From CAZSAK01 sp964605155 (GTDB lineage: Bacteria > Pseudomonadota > Gammaproteobacteria > SZUA-140): a DNA stretch of 64,000 nt. The stretch lies in contig CAZSAK010000009.1 in the NCBI GenBank assembly GCA_964605155.1, positions 25,876 to 89,875 of the forward strand, written 5' to 3'. This document shows positions 14,944-23,790 of the stretch, piece by piece (the stretch's first letter is position 1; each line of letters opens with the position of its first letter). A program made the position numbers and the translations under genes. The notes beneath the pieces were generated by a model, which saw nothing but the letters and a program-made list of their open reading frames with translations, was not told where the DNA came from and did not search any database.

Positions 14944-16773
14944 TTAATGGAAGGTATCATAAATCTGCCTGGCAAGCTGCAGGCTGATGCCTTCCACGTT
15001 TGCCAGATCTTCAATCCCGGCGCGGGCAATGCCCTGCAGGCCACCGAATTGTTTGAGCAACCGGCGACGGCGGCTCGGACCGATGCCCCTTATGCCTTCA
15101 AGCTTGGATGTATTGTTATTCCTGGCGCGCCGCATCCGATGGCCCGTTATGGCAAAGCGGTGCGCCTCGTCCCTGATATGCTGGATCAGGTGCAGGGCTA
15201 TTGAATCGGCTGGCAGGCTGGTCGTCCGCTGTGACTGTGACAGGTACAGTTTCTCCCTGCCGGGTTTGCGCCCCTCGCCCTTGGCGATGCCGATGATAAT
15301 GACATCGCTGACCTGGAGTTCTTCCAGGACATCCTCCGCCTGCCTGACCTGGCCCTTGCCGCCATCAATAAACAGGATGTCCGGCAGACGTCCCTCTCCT
15401 TCCTTCAAGCGGGTGTATCGCCTGGACAGCGCCTGCTTCATGGCCGCATAGTCATCACCGCTCGTGATGCCCTCGATGTTAAACCGCCGGTAATCGGACT
15501 TGACGGGACCTTCGGTATCGAACACCACGCATGCGGCCACGGTGGACGCACCGGACGTGTGGCTGATATCGAAACACTCCAGCCGTTGCGGCAGGTTATC
15601 GAGCTGTAGCACTTCCTGTAAGGCGACAAGTCGTTGTGTCATATTGGTCCGGCTGGCCAGGTGGCGCTGGATATTCTGTTCGGCATTGGTGACGGCCATG
15701 GACAGCCAGCGAGAACGTTCACCCCTTGTGCGGCTGTTTATCTGGACGCGATGCCCGGCGGTTTCGCTCAATACCTCCTGCACCAGGCGATTGTCGGTAA
15801 TCACATGATTGATGACGATCTCCTTTGGTACCTCCCTGCCGAGGTAATACTGTGGCAGGAATGCAGACAGGATGGTTGCCGCATCGGCATCGTGCGGGTG
15901 CCGCGGGAAAAAGGTCTTGTTACCGAGATTGCGCCCGTTGCGGATGTAGAACACCTCGACGCAACCGACGCCGTTCATGACCACACAGGCGATGACATCG
16001 ATATCGCCCTTATCACCGCTGATATACTGTTTTTCCTGTATCCTGCGCAGACTGGCGATCTGGTCCCGGTAATGGGCCGCATCCTCGAATGCGAGTTGTT
16101 GTGATGCCTGATCCATCCTCTCCACCAGTTCATCGATCACCTGCGGATTTTTCCCCTGCAGGAACATCACGGCGTGGCGCACATCGTTTTTGTAAGCATT
16201 GGCGTCGATCAGGCCCACGCACGGCGCAGTGCAGCGCTTGATCTGGTATTGCAGGCAGGGCCTTGATCGGTTGCGGAAAAAGCTGTCCTCACACTGACGG
16301 ATCTTGAAGACCTTTTGTAATAGATTCAGCGTTTCGTGAACGGCGCCTGCACTGGGATAAGGCCCGAAATACCGGCCACTGCCATGTTTTGCACCACGGT
16401 GAATACTGATTCGCGGAAATTCCTGGTCACTCGAGAGGTAGATATACGGGTAACTCTTGTCGTCACGCAGCAGGACGTTGTAGCGTGGTTTGAGTTCCTT
16501 GATGAGATTGTTTTCGAGCAGTAATGCCTCGTTCTCGGTATGGGTGATGGTGACTTCTATGGCATGGACGTTGGCCATCAGCGATTGTGTCTTGGCCGAG
16601 GCACCTGTACGCGTGAAATAGCTGGAGACACGTTTTTTCAGGTTGCGCGCCTTACCGACATACAGTACCTCTCCCCCGGTATCGAGCATGCGATAGACAC
16701 CCGGCAAGGTCGTTAGGTCTTTTATAAAGCCCTTCGCATCAAAGTCGGGGGTATCCACTGCTTCAGTGTTCAT
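14944..16773 (-). CDS. uvrC: UvrABC excinuclease subunit C
   Basis: A 609-residue nucleotide excision repair nuclease. In order: the N-terminal GIY-YIG domain (LPGVYRMLD ... LYVGKARNLKKRVSSYF, about 18-57), a four-cysteine-like region (RPCLQYQIKRCTAPCVG), a UVR/UvrB-binding motif (about 205-240), the RNase-H-like C-terminal nuclease (ECFDISHTSGASTVAACVVFD and LFIDGGKGQ) and paired helix-hairpin-helix motifs at the end (LEGIRGIGPSRRRRLL, LANVEGISLQLARQI). Length and domains are standard. The start codon lies inside the end of the upstream uracil glycosylase gene (11 bp overlap), so the two are probably co-translated. Confidence 0.97.
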   Translation of the reverse strand: MNTEAVDTPDFDAKGFIKDLTTLPGVYRMLDTGGEVLYVGKARNLKKRVSSYFTRTGASAKTQSLMANVHAIEVTITHTENEALLLENNLIKELKPRYNVLLRDDKSYPYIYLSSDQEFPRISIHRGAKHGSGRYFGPYPSAGAVHETLNLLQKVFKIRQCEDSFFRNRSRPCLQYQIKRCTAPCVGLIDANAYKNDVRHAVMFLQGKNPQVIDELVERMDQASQQLAFEDAAHYRDQIASLRRIQEKQYISGDKGDIDVIACVVMNGVGCVEVFYIRNGRNLGNKTFFPRHPHDADAATILSAFLPQYYLGREVPKEIVINHVITDNRLVQEVLSETAGHRVQINSRTRGERSRWLSMAVTNAEQNIQRHLASRTNMTQRLVALQEVLQLDNLPQRLECFDISHTSGASTVAACVVFDTEGPVKSDYRRFNIEGITSGDDYAAMKQALSRRYTRLKEGEGRLPDILFIDGGKGQVRQAEDVLEELQVSDVIIIGIAKGEGRKPGREKLYLSQSQRTTSLPADSIALHLIQHIRDEAHRFAITGHRMRRARNNNTSKLEGIRGIGPSRRRRLLKQFGGLQGIARAGIEDLANVEGISLQLARQIYDTFH

Positions 16774-17413
16774 CCCTGTTATTGATCAATTTACAGATCC
16801 GTTTGAAAACCGCCGAGAACATGGCCTCCGTCAATCGGCGTGTCTGGGTGTTGTAACGGCTGCAATGATATGAGTCGATCAGCAACCTGCCATCCGGTAA
16901 TACGTGTTCCGCGCCATGGGCAAACTTGCAGGATTGCAGTGTTAGCTGCTGGGCCTTCAATACCGCATTATGGGCGATCGTACCCAGCGCCAGTATGACC
17001 GCATCAGGCCCGAGGCCAAGGATCTCGTTACGCAGATAGTGATTGCACATGGTGATTTCATCCGGTGCGGGCTTGTTACGGGGTGGCAGACACTTCACGG
17101 CATTGGTAATCCTGCAGCCTTTCAACTGCAGCCCGTCGGACCTGGATACGGAGGTGTCTATATTGCTAAAACCAAATTTAAACAACGTATTATAAAGTAA
17201 AATTCCAGCAAAATCTCCGGTAAAGGGGCGGCCTGTGGCATTGGCACCGTGTAGGCCGGGCGCCAGACCCACGATGAGTAAATCGGGATCAGGGTCACCG
17301 AATGGGGGCACGGGGCGCGCGTGGTACCCGGGGTAGTGATCTTTTATTTCGGTAAGGTAGGATGCCAGCCGCGGACAACGCCGGCATGCGGGATCAAACG
17401 TTTGATTGTTCAC
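16763..17413 (-). CDS. Family 5 uracil-DNA glycosylase (UDGb type)
   Basis: A 216-residue DNA repair enzyme. Motif 1 is GLAPGLHGANATGRPFTGD (about 50-68), the hallmark of type 5 UDGs, which lack the usual Asp/Asn catalytic residue. Motif 2 is the C-terminal DSYHCSRYNTQTRR. Four cysteines for an Fe-S cluster are visible: Cys10 and Cys13 (ACRRCP) near the start, with others at KCLPP and TMCNHY. Family 5 enzymes remove uracil and other deaminated bases and are best known from thermophiles, mycobacteria and some proteobacteria. The start is GTG. It overlaps uvrC by 11 bp, an operon of two DNA repair genes. Confidence 0.88.
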   Translation of the reverse strand: MNNQTFDPACRRCPRLASYLTEIKDHYPGYHARPVPPFGDPDPDLLIVGLAPGLHGANATGRPFTGDFAGILLYNTLFKFGFSNIDTSVSRSDGLQLKGCRITNAVKCLPPRNKPAPDEITMCNHYLRNEILGLGPDAVILALGTIAHNAVLKAQQLTLQSCKFAHGAEHVLPDGRLLIDSYHCSRYNTQTRRLTEAMFSAVFKRICKLINNRDEH

Positions 17414-17429
17414 ACAGTGTCAGTGAGGT

Positions 17430-17966
17430 CTATATGCCGATCGGTATCACGGCCGTTGCCTGGGGTCCATCTGCACCCTGCTCTTCGACAAAACGCACCT
17501 CCATCCCTGTGACAAGCTTGTCAAAGTCGTTGTCCTTGATACTGTTGCGATGAAAATAGACCTCTCTCCCGTCAGGTGTGCCGATAAAACCGTAGTCGTT
17601 ATCCGGAAACAGTCTTAATACATGCCCCTGGGGATGAGATTCATGTACCTTGATGTCGCCCCGCTGCTTGCGGGCATAGCCCTGTATTTGACGCCGCGCC
17701 GCATCGAAGGCGTCACGAATCGCGACGTATAGATCTTCATGGGGTTCCCGCTTGACGACCAGCTCACCACCGGGCACGGTGATATCGATACGCACGTTGT
17801 ATTGCACACCCTGATGCTGATGGCGATGCGGTGCATCCACCACCACCCTGCAACTCATGATCCTGTCATAAAATGTGTCAAGTTTGGCCGCCTTCTCGCG
17901 TATGGAGGTTTCTGCTGCCTCGGATAGTGATATGTTTCTTGCTGTTATCTGCAAGGGTAGCTTCAT
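17430..17966 (-). CDS. HPF/RaiA ribosome-hibernation domain fused to a cold-shock domain
   Basis: A 178-residue two-domain protein. Residues 1 to about 105 are an HPF/RaiA (sigma-54 modulation, S30AE) domain: LQITARNISLSEAAETSIREKAAKL, then HQHQGVQYNVRIDITVPGGELVVKREPHEDLYVAIRDAFDAARRQI. Residues about 112-176 are a cold-shock domain with RNP-like motifs DYGFIG and EVYFHRNSI. HPF domains sit at the tRNA and mRNA sites of the small ribosomal subunit; the cold-shock domain binds single-stranded RNA. The pairing suggests a hibernation or RNA-handling factor active in cold or starvation. The ribosome site AGGAG is 10 bp from the ATG. It lies 16 bp upstream of the uracil glycosylase gene on the same strand. 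Confidence 0.9.
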   Translation of the reverse strand: MKLPLQITARNISLSEAAETSIREKAAKLDTFYDRIMSCRVVVDAPHRHQHQGVQYNVRIDITVPGGELVVKREPHEDLYVAIRDAFDAARRQIQGYARKQRGDIKVHESHPQGHVLRLFPDNDYGFIGTPDGREVYFHRNSIKDNDFDKLVTGMEVRFVEEQGADGPQATAVIPIGI

Positions 17967-18288
17967 CGTCGTGGATCTCCTGGATAGATTGTCATCTGAC
18001 CGATTACTGCCAATTTTACTACTAGCTATTGTTTTACATCAGTATTTGCGCCAAGCGCACAACCCCGCAGCCGCAGGGATTGCCTGTCATGTCATTTTAA
18101 AGGATACCACCTTGATGCCGATAGGGAACCCTGAATGTATTTTTATGATTCTCAACTAAGTGATTGTTTCCAATGATATCCACTTGGTACTTACAGTCAA
18201 GGGCCGCGGATGTCGATTGAACAGCAACAACAGGTGTCGTTGGGAAAATCAGATCATAAGCGCCCAAAACACGCAGGAGAACAATACG
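17967..18288. other. Intergenic region between divergent genes
   Basis: About 320 bp between the HPF-cold-shock gene and the DUF6763-like gene. Reading frames here are short or antisense and I see no RNA gene, repeat or clear operator. It presumably holds both promoters. Confidence 0.6.
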
Positions 18289-18573
18289 ATGACCCTGATG
18301 CACGAACCAAAAATCGGCAATTGGTATGAATCCACCGACAGCCTGTCTTTCAAGGTTGTCGATATCGATCACAAAGAAAAAACCATAGAGATTCAATTCC
18401 TCGATGGGTCACATGACGATATAGATTTTGATGTCTGGAACAGTTGGGAAGCGGAATCCATCGTACCTCCGCAAGACTGGGAAGGCCTCTGTGATGATGA
18501 TCGCGGTGCGCGGGACAATGAAGAAGATGTTGATGACACCATCGGAGATTATACGGAGATAAAAGAATACTGA
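18289..18573 (+). CDS. Small acidic protein, DUF6763-like
   Basis: A 94-residue acidic protein. The frame opens at 18160, but I chose the ATG at 18289 because AGGAGA lies 8 bp upstream and the protein-like part (MHEPKIGNWYESTDSLSFKVVDID) begins there. The N-terminal two-thirds is a small beta-rich domain (GNWYES ... IEIQFLDGSHDDIDFDVWNSWEAESI) and the tail is a run of Asp/Glu residues. It looks like the DUF6763 family of gammaproteobacteria, which has no known role. It converges with zwf, only 20 bp apart. Confidence 0.75.
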   Translation: MTLMHEPKIGNWYESTDSLSFKVVDIDHKEKTIEIQFLDGSHDDIDFDVWNSWEAESIVPPQDWEGLCDDDRGARDNEEDVDDTIGDYTEIKEY

Positions 18574-18593
18574 TATCGAGGCGTTATCGTTTG

Positions 18594-20009
18594 TTATTCA
18601 ACATGATTAACAGGTAGCGGGTCATACCAACCCCCATCAACCCTGATCAATGCATCAGCCTGTTCCGGTCCCCAACTACCCCGCTGGTATAGGTGAACGG
18701 GGTGATGTGACTCAAGAACCGGATCCACGACGGCCCAGGCGGCCTCAACCGCATCCTCTCGCGTGAATAATGCGCCATTACCTGCGATGGCATCACCGAG
18801 AAGCCTTTCATAGGGTGTTTCCCGTTGCGGCTGTTCATTCAGCAGACAGAGCTCACGCTGATCCCCGACGAACTCCTTACCGGTACGCTTGATGCGCGCT
18901 GCCAGCGCAATGGCAGCGTTGGGTGAGAGACGAAAACGGATGTAATTGGTCCTGCCTGTTGCCGGTGCGGAGTCATCGAACAACTGTTGTGGCGGTCGTT
19001 TTAATTCCACCAGCACCTCAACCGCTGTCGTTGCCAGGCATTTGCCGGAACGCAAATACCACGGGACTCCCTGCCAGCGCCATGAATCGATAAAAAGCCG
19101 CAAGGCACAAAACGTCTCGACATCGGAATCCGTCGCCACACCCGGTTCATCGCGATAGCCTGTATATTGACCGCGCACCAGATCATCGCTCTGCAGCGGG
19201 CGCATCGCCTGGAAAACCTTTGCTTTTTCACTGTGTACTGCGCCGTAACCCTGATACGCTGGCGCTTCCATGGCAAGTAACGCAACAATCTGGAACATGT
19301 GATTCTGGATAACATCACGCAGACAACCTGAGCTTTCGTAAAATTTGCCCCGTTCCTGCACGCCAAAATCCTCGGATAATGTGATCTGGATGCTTGCCAC
19401 GTAATTACGGTTCCAGATCGGCTCGAGAAATGAATTGGCGAAGCGGAAATAGAGGATATTCATAATCGCCTCTTTGCCGAGATAATGGTCGATGCGAAAG
19501 ATCGATTCATCCGGAAATACGCTTAACGCGATGCGGTTAAGCTCCCGTGCCGAGGCCAGATCCCGTCCAAACGGTTTTTCGACAATGACCCGCGCCCCAT
19601 TGGCCAGCCCGGCATTACCAAGGCCTTTGATTACCGTCGAAAACAGCGAGGGTGGGATGGCAAGATAATGAGCTGGACGCCGGATACGTTCGCCCAGCGT
19701 ATTTTTCAATGCCCTGAAGGTTTCCGGATCATTATAATCACCTGACACATAGTCCAGCCGGGAGAGCAGATTATCAAATGCGTCACGATCACCGATTCCG
19801 CCAGCCTGCTTGATACTTTCCTCGGCATAGTTATGCAACTGGGCCAGATCCCAGGTCGAGCCGGCAATACCCACGACAGGCAGATCGAGTAACCCGTGCC
19901 GGGACATTCCGTAAAGCGCGGGAAATATCATCTTGTGCGCGAGATCGCCGGTTGCGCCAAATATCACCAGCGCATCGGATGTCTCCATACTGTTCACGTT
20001 ATCGTCCAC
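18594..20009 (-). CDS. zwf: Glucose-6-phosphate dehydrogenase
   Basis: A 471-residue NADP-dependent enzyme that makes 6-phosphogluconolactone, the entry to the oxidative pentose phosphate and Entner-Doudoroff routes. The Rossmann motif FGATGDLAHKM is at about 17-27, the active-site signature RIDHYLGKE at about 174-182, and the C-terminal dimerisation region is complete. The usual length is 480-500. The reported start is GTG; an ATG seven codons in (19988) is the other candidate, and neither has a strong ribosome site. With the transaldolase-transketolase at 6-9 kb, the window holds much of the pentose phosphate pathway. Confidence 0.95.
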   Translation of the reverse strand: MDDNVNSMETSDALVIFGATGDLAHKMIFPALYGMSRHGLLDLPVVGIAGSTWDLAQLHNYAEESIKQAGGIGDRDAFDNLLSRLDYVSGDYNDPETFRALKNTLGERIRRPAHYLAIPPSLFSTVIKGLGNAGLANGARVIVEKPFGRDLASARELNRIALSVFPDESIFRIDHYLGKEAIMNILYFRFANSFLEPIWNRNYVASIQITLSEDFGVQERGKFYESSGCLRDVIQNHMFQIVALLAMEAPAYQGYGAVHSEKAKVFQAMRPLQSDDLVRGQYTGYRDEPGVATDSDVETFCALRLFIDSWRWQGVPWYLRSGKCLATTAVEVLVELKRPPQQLFDDSAPATGRTNYIRFRLSPNAAIALAARIKRTGKEFVGDQRELCLLNEQPQRETPYERLLGDAIAGNGALFTREDAVEAAWAVVDPVLESHHPVHLYQRGSWGPEQADALIRVDGGWYDPLPVNHVE

Positions 20010-20175
20010 CCGTATTTCCAGTTATGAATTCATCATTGTTAAGTGTATCTGTCAGTGAGCAGTCGGTAATCCGGCTGGTTGGGTATCTATGCACATCACA
20101 ACGGTTCAGACTGTCCAGTCCCGGATGACCTGTAAATTTTTGGATATTACAACCTGTCACAGCAGTGAAAAGTAA

Positions 20176-20817
20176 CTATTGGTAACGTGGAGGATTCCGG
20201 CGCCAATACCACAACAAAAGAAAGCCGAACAGCATCCCGCCCAGATGAGCAAAATGGGCCACACCGGCCTCGGTACCGGTGACACCGGCCCATAGTTCGA
20301 TGACGCCGTAGATCAGTACAAACCATTTTGCCTTCAGCACCATCGGTGGGAATATCAACACCAGCCTTTCATTCGGAAATGTCAGGCCAAAGGCGAGCAA
20401 CAGGCCGAACACACCGCCTGAAGCACCGATGGTCGGATGTATGCCGCCCTCGCCCACTGCCTGTGTAGTGACATACAACTGCACCAGTGAGGCGCCGATG
20501 ACACAGACGAAATAGTAGATTACAAAGGCCTTTGAACCCCACCAGTATTCCATGCGTGAACCAAACAACCATAGTGCATACATATTCAGCAACAGGTGCA
20601 TGATTCCGCCATGCAGGAACGAATAGGTCACCAGCTGCCATACCTGGAAATGAGGGGCCGATGTCCCGAACATTGTGACATCAGGCAATCCCAGAGGCCA
20701 CAGTGCCAGCGAATTTATAAGCTGTCCGCCGCTAAACAGCTCGAGGATAAACATCCCGCCGTTGGCAATCAGCAGCATCTGCACAACCGACGGTATTTGT
20801 GAGAAGCGGCTAGCCAT
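20176..20817 (-). CDS. Rhomboid-family intramembrane serine protease
   Basis: A 213-residue polytopic membrane protein. The catalytic serine is in GASGGVFG (about residue 123-130) and the catalytic histidine in GVAHFAHLGGMLFG near the C-terminal helix; the HGGIMHLLLNMYALWLFG block supplies the conserved first histidine and asparagine. There are six transmembrane helices and no cytoplasmic N-terminal domain, so it is the compact rhomboid form. Bacterial substrates are mostly unknown. The gene stands alone between zwf and the RelA-type gene on the same strand. Confidence 0.92.
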   Translation of the reverse strand: MASRFSQIPSVVQMLLIANGGMFILELFSGGQLINSLALWPLGLPDVTMFGTSAPHFQVWQLVTYSFLHGGIMHLLLNMYALWLFGSRMEYWWGSKAFVIYYFVCVIGASLVQLYVTTQAVGEGGIHPTIGASGGVFGLLLAFGLTFPNERLVLIFPPMVLKAKWFVLIYGVIELWAGVTGTEAGVAHFAHLGGMLFGFLLLWYWRRNPPRYQ

Positions 20818-21106
20818 AGATTGTCATCCCTGATTTACCGGCTGACTGCTCATGGTCGGAAGCCATGGCATAATGGATCATGCATCCATTATAACCGTCG
20901 CGAACCGACAAATATAATGGAAAACAGTGTGTCATCATCACCGTCCTGTCTTGAGGATGTAATGGTTTGCGATGACTGGATTTGCCATGCAGGTCAACGT
21001 CGGGCCTGACAGACAGGAGTGTGATCCAGGTGCTTTAACGTGAATCCGGAAGAGAGGTCAGGCAATATGACATGTCTGTATACACACGGGTCTGTATCCA
21101 TGAGAT

Positions 21107-23323
21107 TTAACGTGTTGTGCGTTTTGCCTCCATCACATTTGGTAACTGACTGATCTTGGCCAGCACCCGGCTCAGCATGTCGATATCCCTGATCTCGAGG
21201 GTCAGATTCATCCGGGCGATGGGACCTTTGTTATCCGACAGTGTGTTAGCCGCAACCAGATTGATCTGGTCATTGGCGAGTATGCTGGTAATGTCCCGTA
21301 ACAATCCCTGACGGTCGAATGCCATGATCTGAATATCGACCGGATATGCATGGTCGGGTCTTCCGCCCCAGTCGATCCTGATGATGCGTTCCGGACAATG
21401 GTTGTTATAGCGCAACATATTGGGGCAGTCCGCACGGTGGATGGTGATACCGCGACCGCGGGTGATATACCCCGCAATCTCATCGCCCGGCACCGGATTA
21501 CAACACTGCGCCATATGCGTGAGCAGATTGCCTACACCGGCAACCTGTGCACCGCTGACGACCGTATCCCTGATGATGGGATTCTGATTGAAAAAGATAT
21601 CCTCTTTATCGTTCTGCTGTGGCTCAACGATGTCCTTTGCTGCGTTCAGGTACTGGGTGGGTTTGGTTTCGTTCCTCGCTATGGAAACAAAAAAATCCTC
21701 AACCGACTTGAATTTCAATTTATCAGCAAGTTTTTCATAGCTGACCGACGACAGACCCATGCGGCGCATTTCACGTTCCAGAATTTCGCGTCCATCCACG
21801 GCGTTGTTGGCATAATCCTGTTGCTTGAACCAGTGCTGTACCTTCGACCGGGCACGGGATGTGTTGAGATAGCCCAGATCCGTATTGATCCAGTCACGAC
21901 TGGGCCGCGCGGTTTTCACGGTGAGTATCTCCACCTGCTGTCCTGACCTGAGCTGATATGTCAGCGGAACAATATTGCCATTGACCTTGGCACCCCTGCA
22001 CTTGTGCCCCACCTCGGTATGGATGTGATAGGCAAAATCCAGCGGTGTCGACCCGTTAGGGAGATCGATCACCTTGCCCTGCGGAGTAAAAACATACACC
22101 CTGTCCTCGAAAACATCCGTTTTCAGTCGTGCGACAAAATCGGAAGCGTCCGCCACCTCATCCTTCCATTCCAGCAATTGTCGCAACCAGGTAATCTTGC
22201 CGTCAAAACCGCTGTCCTCGAGTGAACCTTCCTTGTAACGCCAATGAGCGGCCACCCCGAGTTCATTTTGTTTGTGCATTTCATGGGTACGGATCTGTAC
22301 CTCGATGGTCTTGCCGTGCGGACCGATCACGGCGGTATGAATGGACCGGTAATTATTTTCCTTGGGTGTGGCGATGTAATCGTCAAACTCGCCAGGGATA
22401 TACTGCCATCTGGAGTGAACGATACCCAGCACGGTGTAACAGTCGCGTATGGTGTTGACCAGGATCCTGATGCCCCTGACATCATAGATATGCTGATATT
22501 CGAGTTTTTTCTGGTCCATCTTGCGCCAGATGCTGTAGATATGCTTGGGACGGCCGGAGATATCAGCACCGACCCCCGCCTTATTGAACTCATCATTGAG
22601 GGTCTCTATAAATGCGGTGATGTATTGTTCACGATCGACACGTTTCTCATCCAGCATGCTGACGATACTCTGGTAGGAATCCGGATGGAGATACCTGAAG
22701 GCAAGGTCTTCCAATTCCCACTTTAATTGCCAGATCCCGAGTCGATTCGCCAAAGGGGCGTAGATATCGAGGGTTTCCTTTGCGATGCGTTGTTGTTTGT
22801 CCGGCGGTAAATGAGACAGGGTACGCATATTGTGCATCCTGTCGGCAAGCTTAATCAGCACCACGCGGATGTCTGCAGCCATGGCCAACAGCATGCGGCG
22901 CAAATTTTCCGCCTGTTCCCGTTCCTTTTTATCCTTTTCATCACCACCCTGAAAGATCCTGATCATCTTCATCTTGGTCACACCTTCGACCAGTGTAGCG
23001 ATGTTATCCCCAAATTTTTCCTTTATTTCATCAATGGATACCTTTGTATCTTCAACAACATCATGAAGTATCGCGGCAGCCAGGGTTTCGCAATCCATGT
23101 GCAGGTTTGAGAGGATGGTCGCTACCGCAAGGGAATGCTGGATGTAAGGATCACCGGACGCACGTAACTGATCGGCATGGGCATGCCGTGCCACCTCGCA
23201 AGCCGCCTGTATGACGGCGACCTCGTGTTCAGGGCGGTCCCGTGTAATACCGGCCAACCATCCATCGGTGGTCAAATCATCGCTGCCGTTGACGTGCGAG
23301 GGTATATGTGTCGTACTGATCAT
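21107..23323 (-). CDS. RelA/SpoT-family (p)ppGpp enzyme, RelA-type synthetase with intact hydrolase site
   Basis: A 738-residue long RSH protein. The HD hydrolase residues are all present: Arg54, His63, His87-Asp88, Glu91-Asp92 (ILHDVVEDTKV) and Asn165 (DRMHNMRTL). The synthetase domain (about 245-340) has GRPKHIYSIWRKM and the EFDD motif at residues 312-315, which is the RelA-specific EXDD form rather than the RXKD form of bifunctional SpoT/Rel enzymes. TGS (about 405-465), a conserved Cys-rich/zinc region (HMAQCCNPVPGDEI) and an ACT domain (about 660-735) follow. The whole chain aligns closely in memory with E. coli RelA (744 residues), whose own HD site is degenerate. rsd lies upstream on the same strand. 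Confidence 0.93.
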   Translation of the reverse strand: MISTTHIPSHVNGSDDLTTDGWLAGITRDRPEHEVAVIQAACEVARHAHADQLRASGDPYIQHSLAVATILSNLHMDCETLAAAILHDVVEDTKVSIDEIKEKFGDNIATLVEGVTKMKMIRIFQGGDEKDKKEREQAENLRRMLLAMAADIRVVLIKLADRMHNMRTLSHLPPDKQQRIAKETLDIYAPLANRLGIWQLKWELEDLAFRYLHPDSYQSIVSMLDEKRVDREQYITAFIETLNDEFNKAGVGADISGRPKHIYSIWRKMDQKKLEYQHIYDVRGIRILVNTIRDCYTVLGIVHSRWQYIPGEFDDYIATPKENNYRSIHTAVIGPHGKTIEVQIRTHEMHKQNELGVAAHWRYKEGSLEDSGFDGKITWLRQLLEWKDEVADASDFVARLKTDVFEDRVYVFTPQGKVIDLPNGSTPLDFAYHIHTEVGHKCRGAKVNGNIVPLTYQLRSGQQVEILTVKTARPSRDWINTDLGYLNTSRARSKVQHWFKQQDYANNAVDGREILEREMRRMGLSSVSYEKLADKLKFKSVEDFFVSIARNETKPTQYLNAAKDIVEPQQNDKEDIFFNQNPIIRDTVVSGAQVAGVGNLLTHMAQCCNPVPGDEIAGYITRGRGITIHRADCPNMLRYNNHCPERIIRIDWGGRPDHAYPVDIQIMAFDRQGLLRDITSILANDQINLVAANTLSDNKGPIARMNLTLEIRDIDMLSRVLAKISQLPNVMEAKRTTR

Positions 23324-23790
23324 ATAATAATTAGACTAAACTTTAATTAATAAGTTTATGTTTGAATTATAGAAAATATCGTTAAAACAGGGAAATTCTG
23401 AATCCCTGCAAGGCTGTACCGGCGGGATTAGCGGGACTTACTGAAATTCAAAGATTTTTATTGATTACCAGCGATGGCCCTGGTCGGATAACCAAGGCGA
23501 CGATCCCTAGATCTTGTCCTTGATCCGTTCAGTATATAGATGTTGCAGATCGGCATATTGTCGCAGACGGTATTGGACAAGACGGTTGATGGACCCTTCC
23601 AGATTGAGGGCCTTCAATATGATCTCCTGGCTCTAATCACACAATCGGTTATCCCGTAAACGCATCGATTGCGTTACGTATCCAAAAATCCAATTAGAAA
23701 GGAAACGCCCGAGAGTATGCGAGATGACCCGATCAGGCGGCATGAAGAGGGCGCTGACAGCCCTGCTGGCAAAGCGGTGAACAGGTGCAT
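23324..23790. other. Intergenic region with one candidate short ORF
   Basis: 467 bp between rsd and the RelA-type gene. The only coding-like signal is a 36-codon frame at 23507-23617 (listed separately). The AT-rich stretch 23324-23375 probably holds the promoter of the RelA-type gene. Confidence 0.5.
23507..23617 (-). CDS. Candidate 36-residue peptide (unrecognised)
   Basis: A TTG-initiated frame preceded by AGGAG six bases upstream. The peptide starts MKALNLEGSINRLVQYR and is almost wholly an amphipathic helix with alternating Leu/Ile and Arg/Lys/Glu/Gln, ending ERIKDKI. It is too short for most gene finders and I recognise no family. It lies between rsd and the RelA-type gene on the same strand. 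It could be a true small protein, a decayed gene end, or chance. Confidence 0.3.
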   Translation of the reverse strand: MKALNLEGSINRLVQYRLRQYADLQHLYTERIKDKI

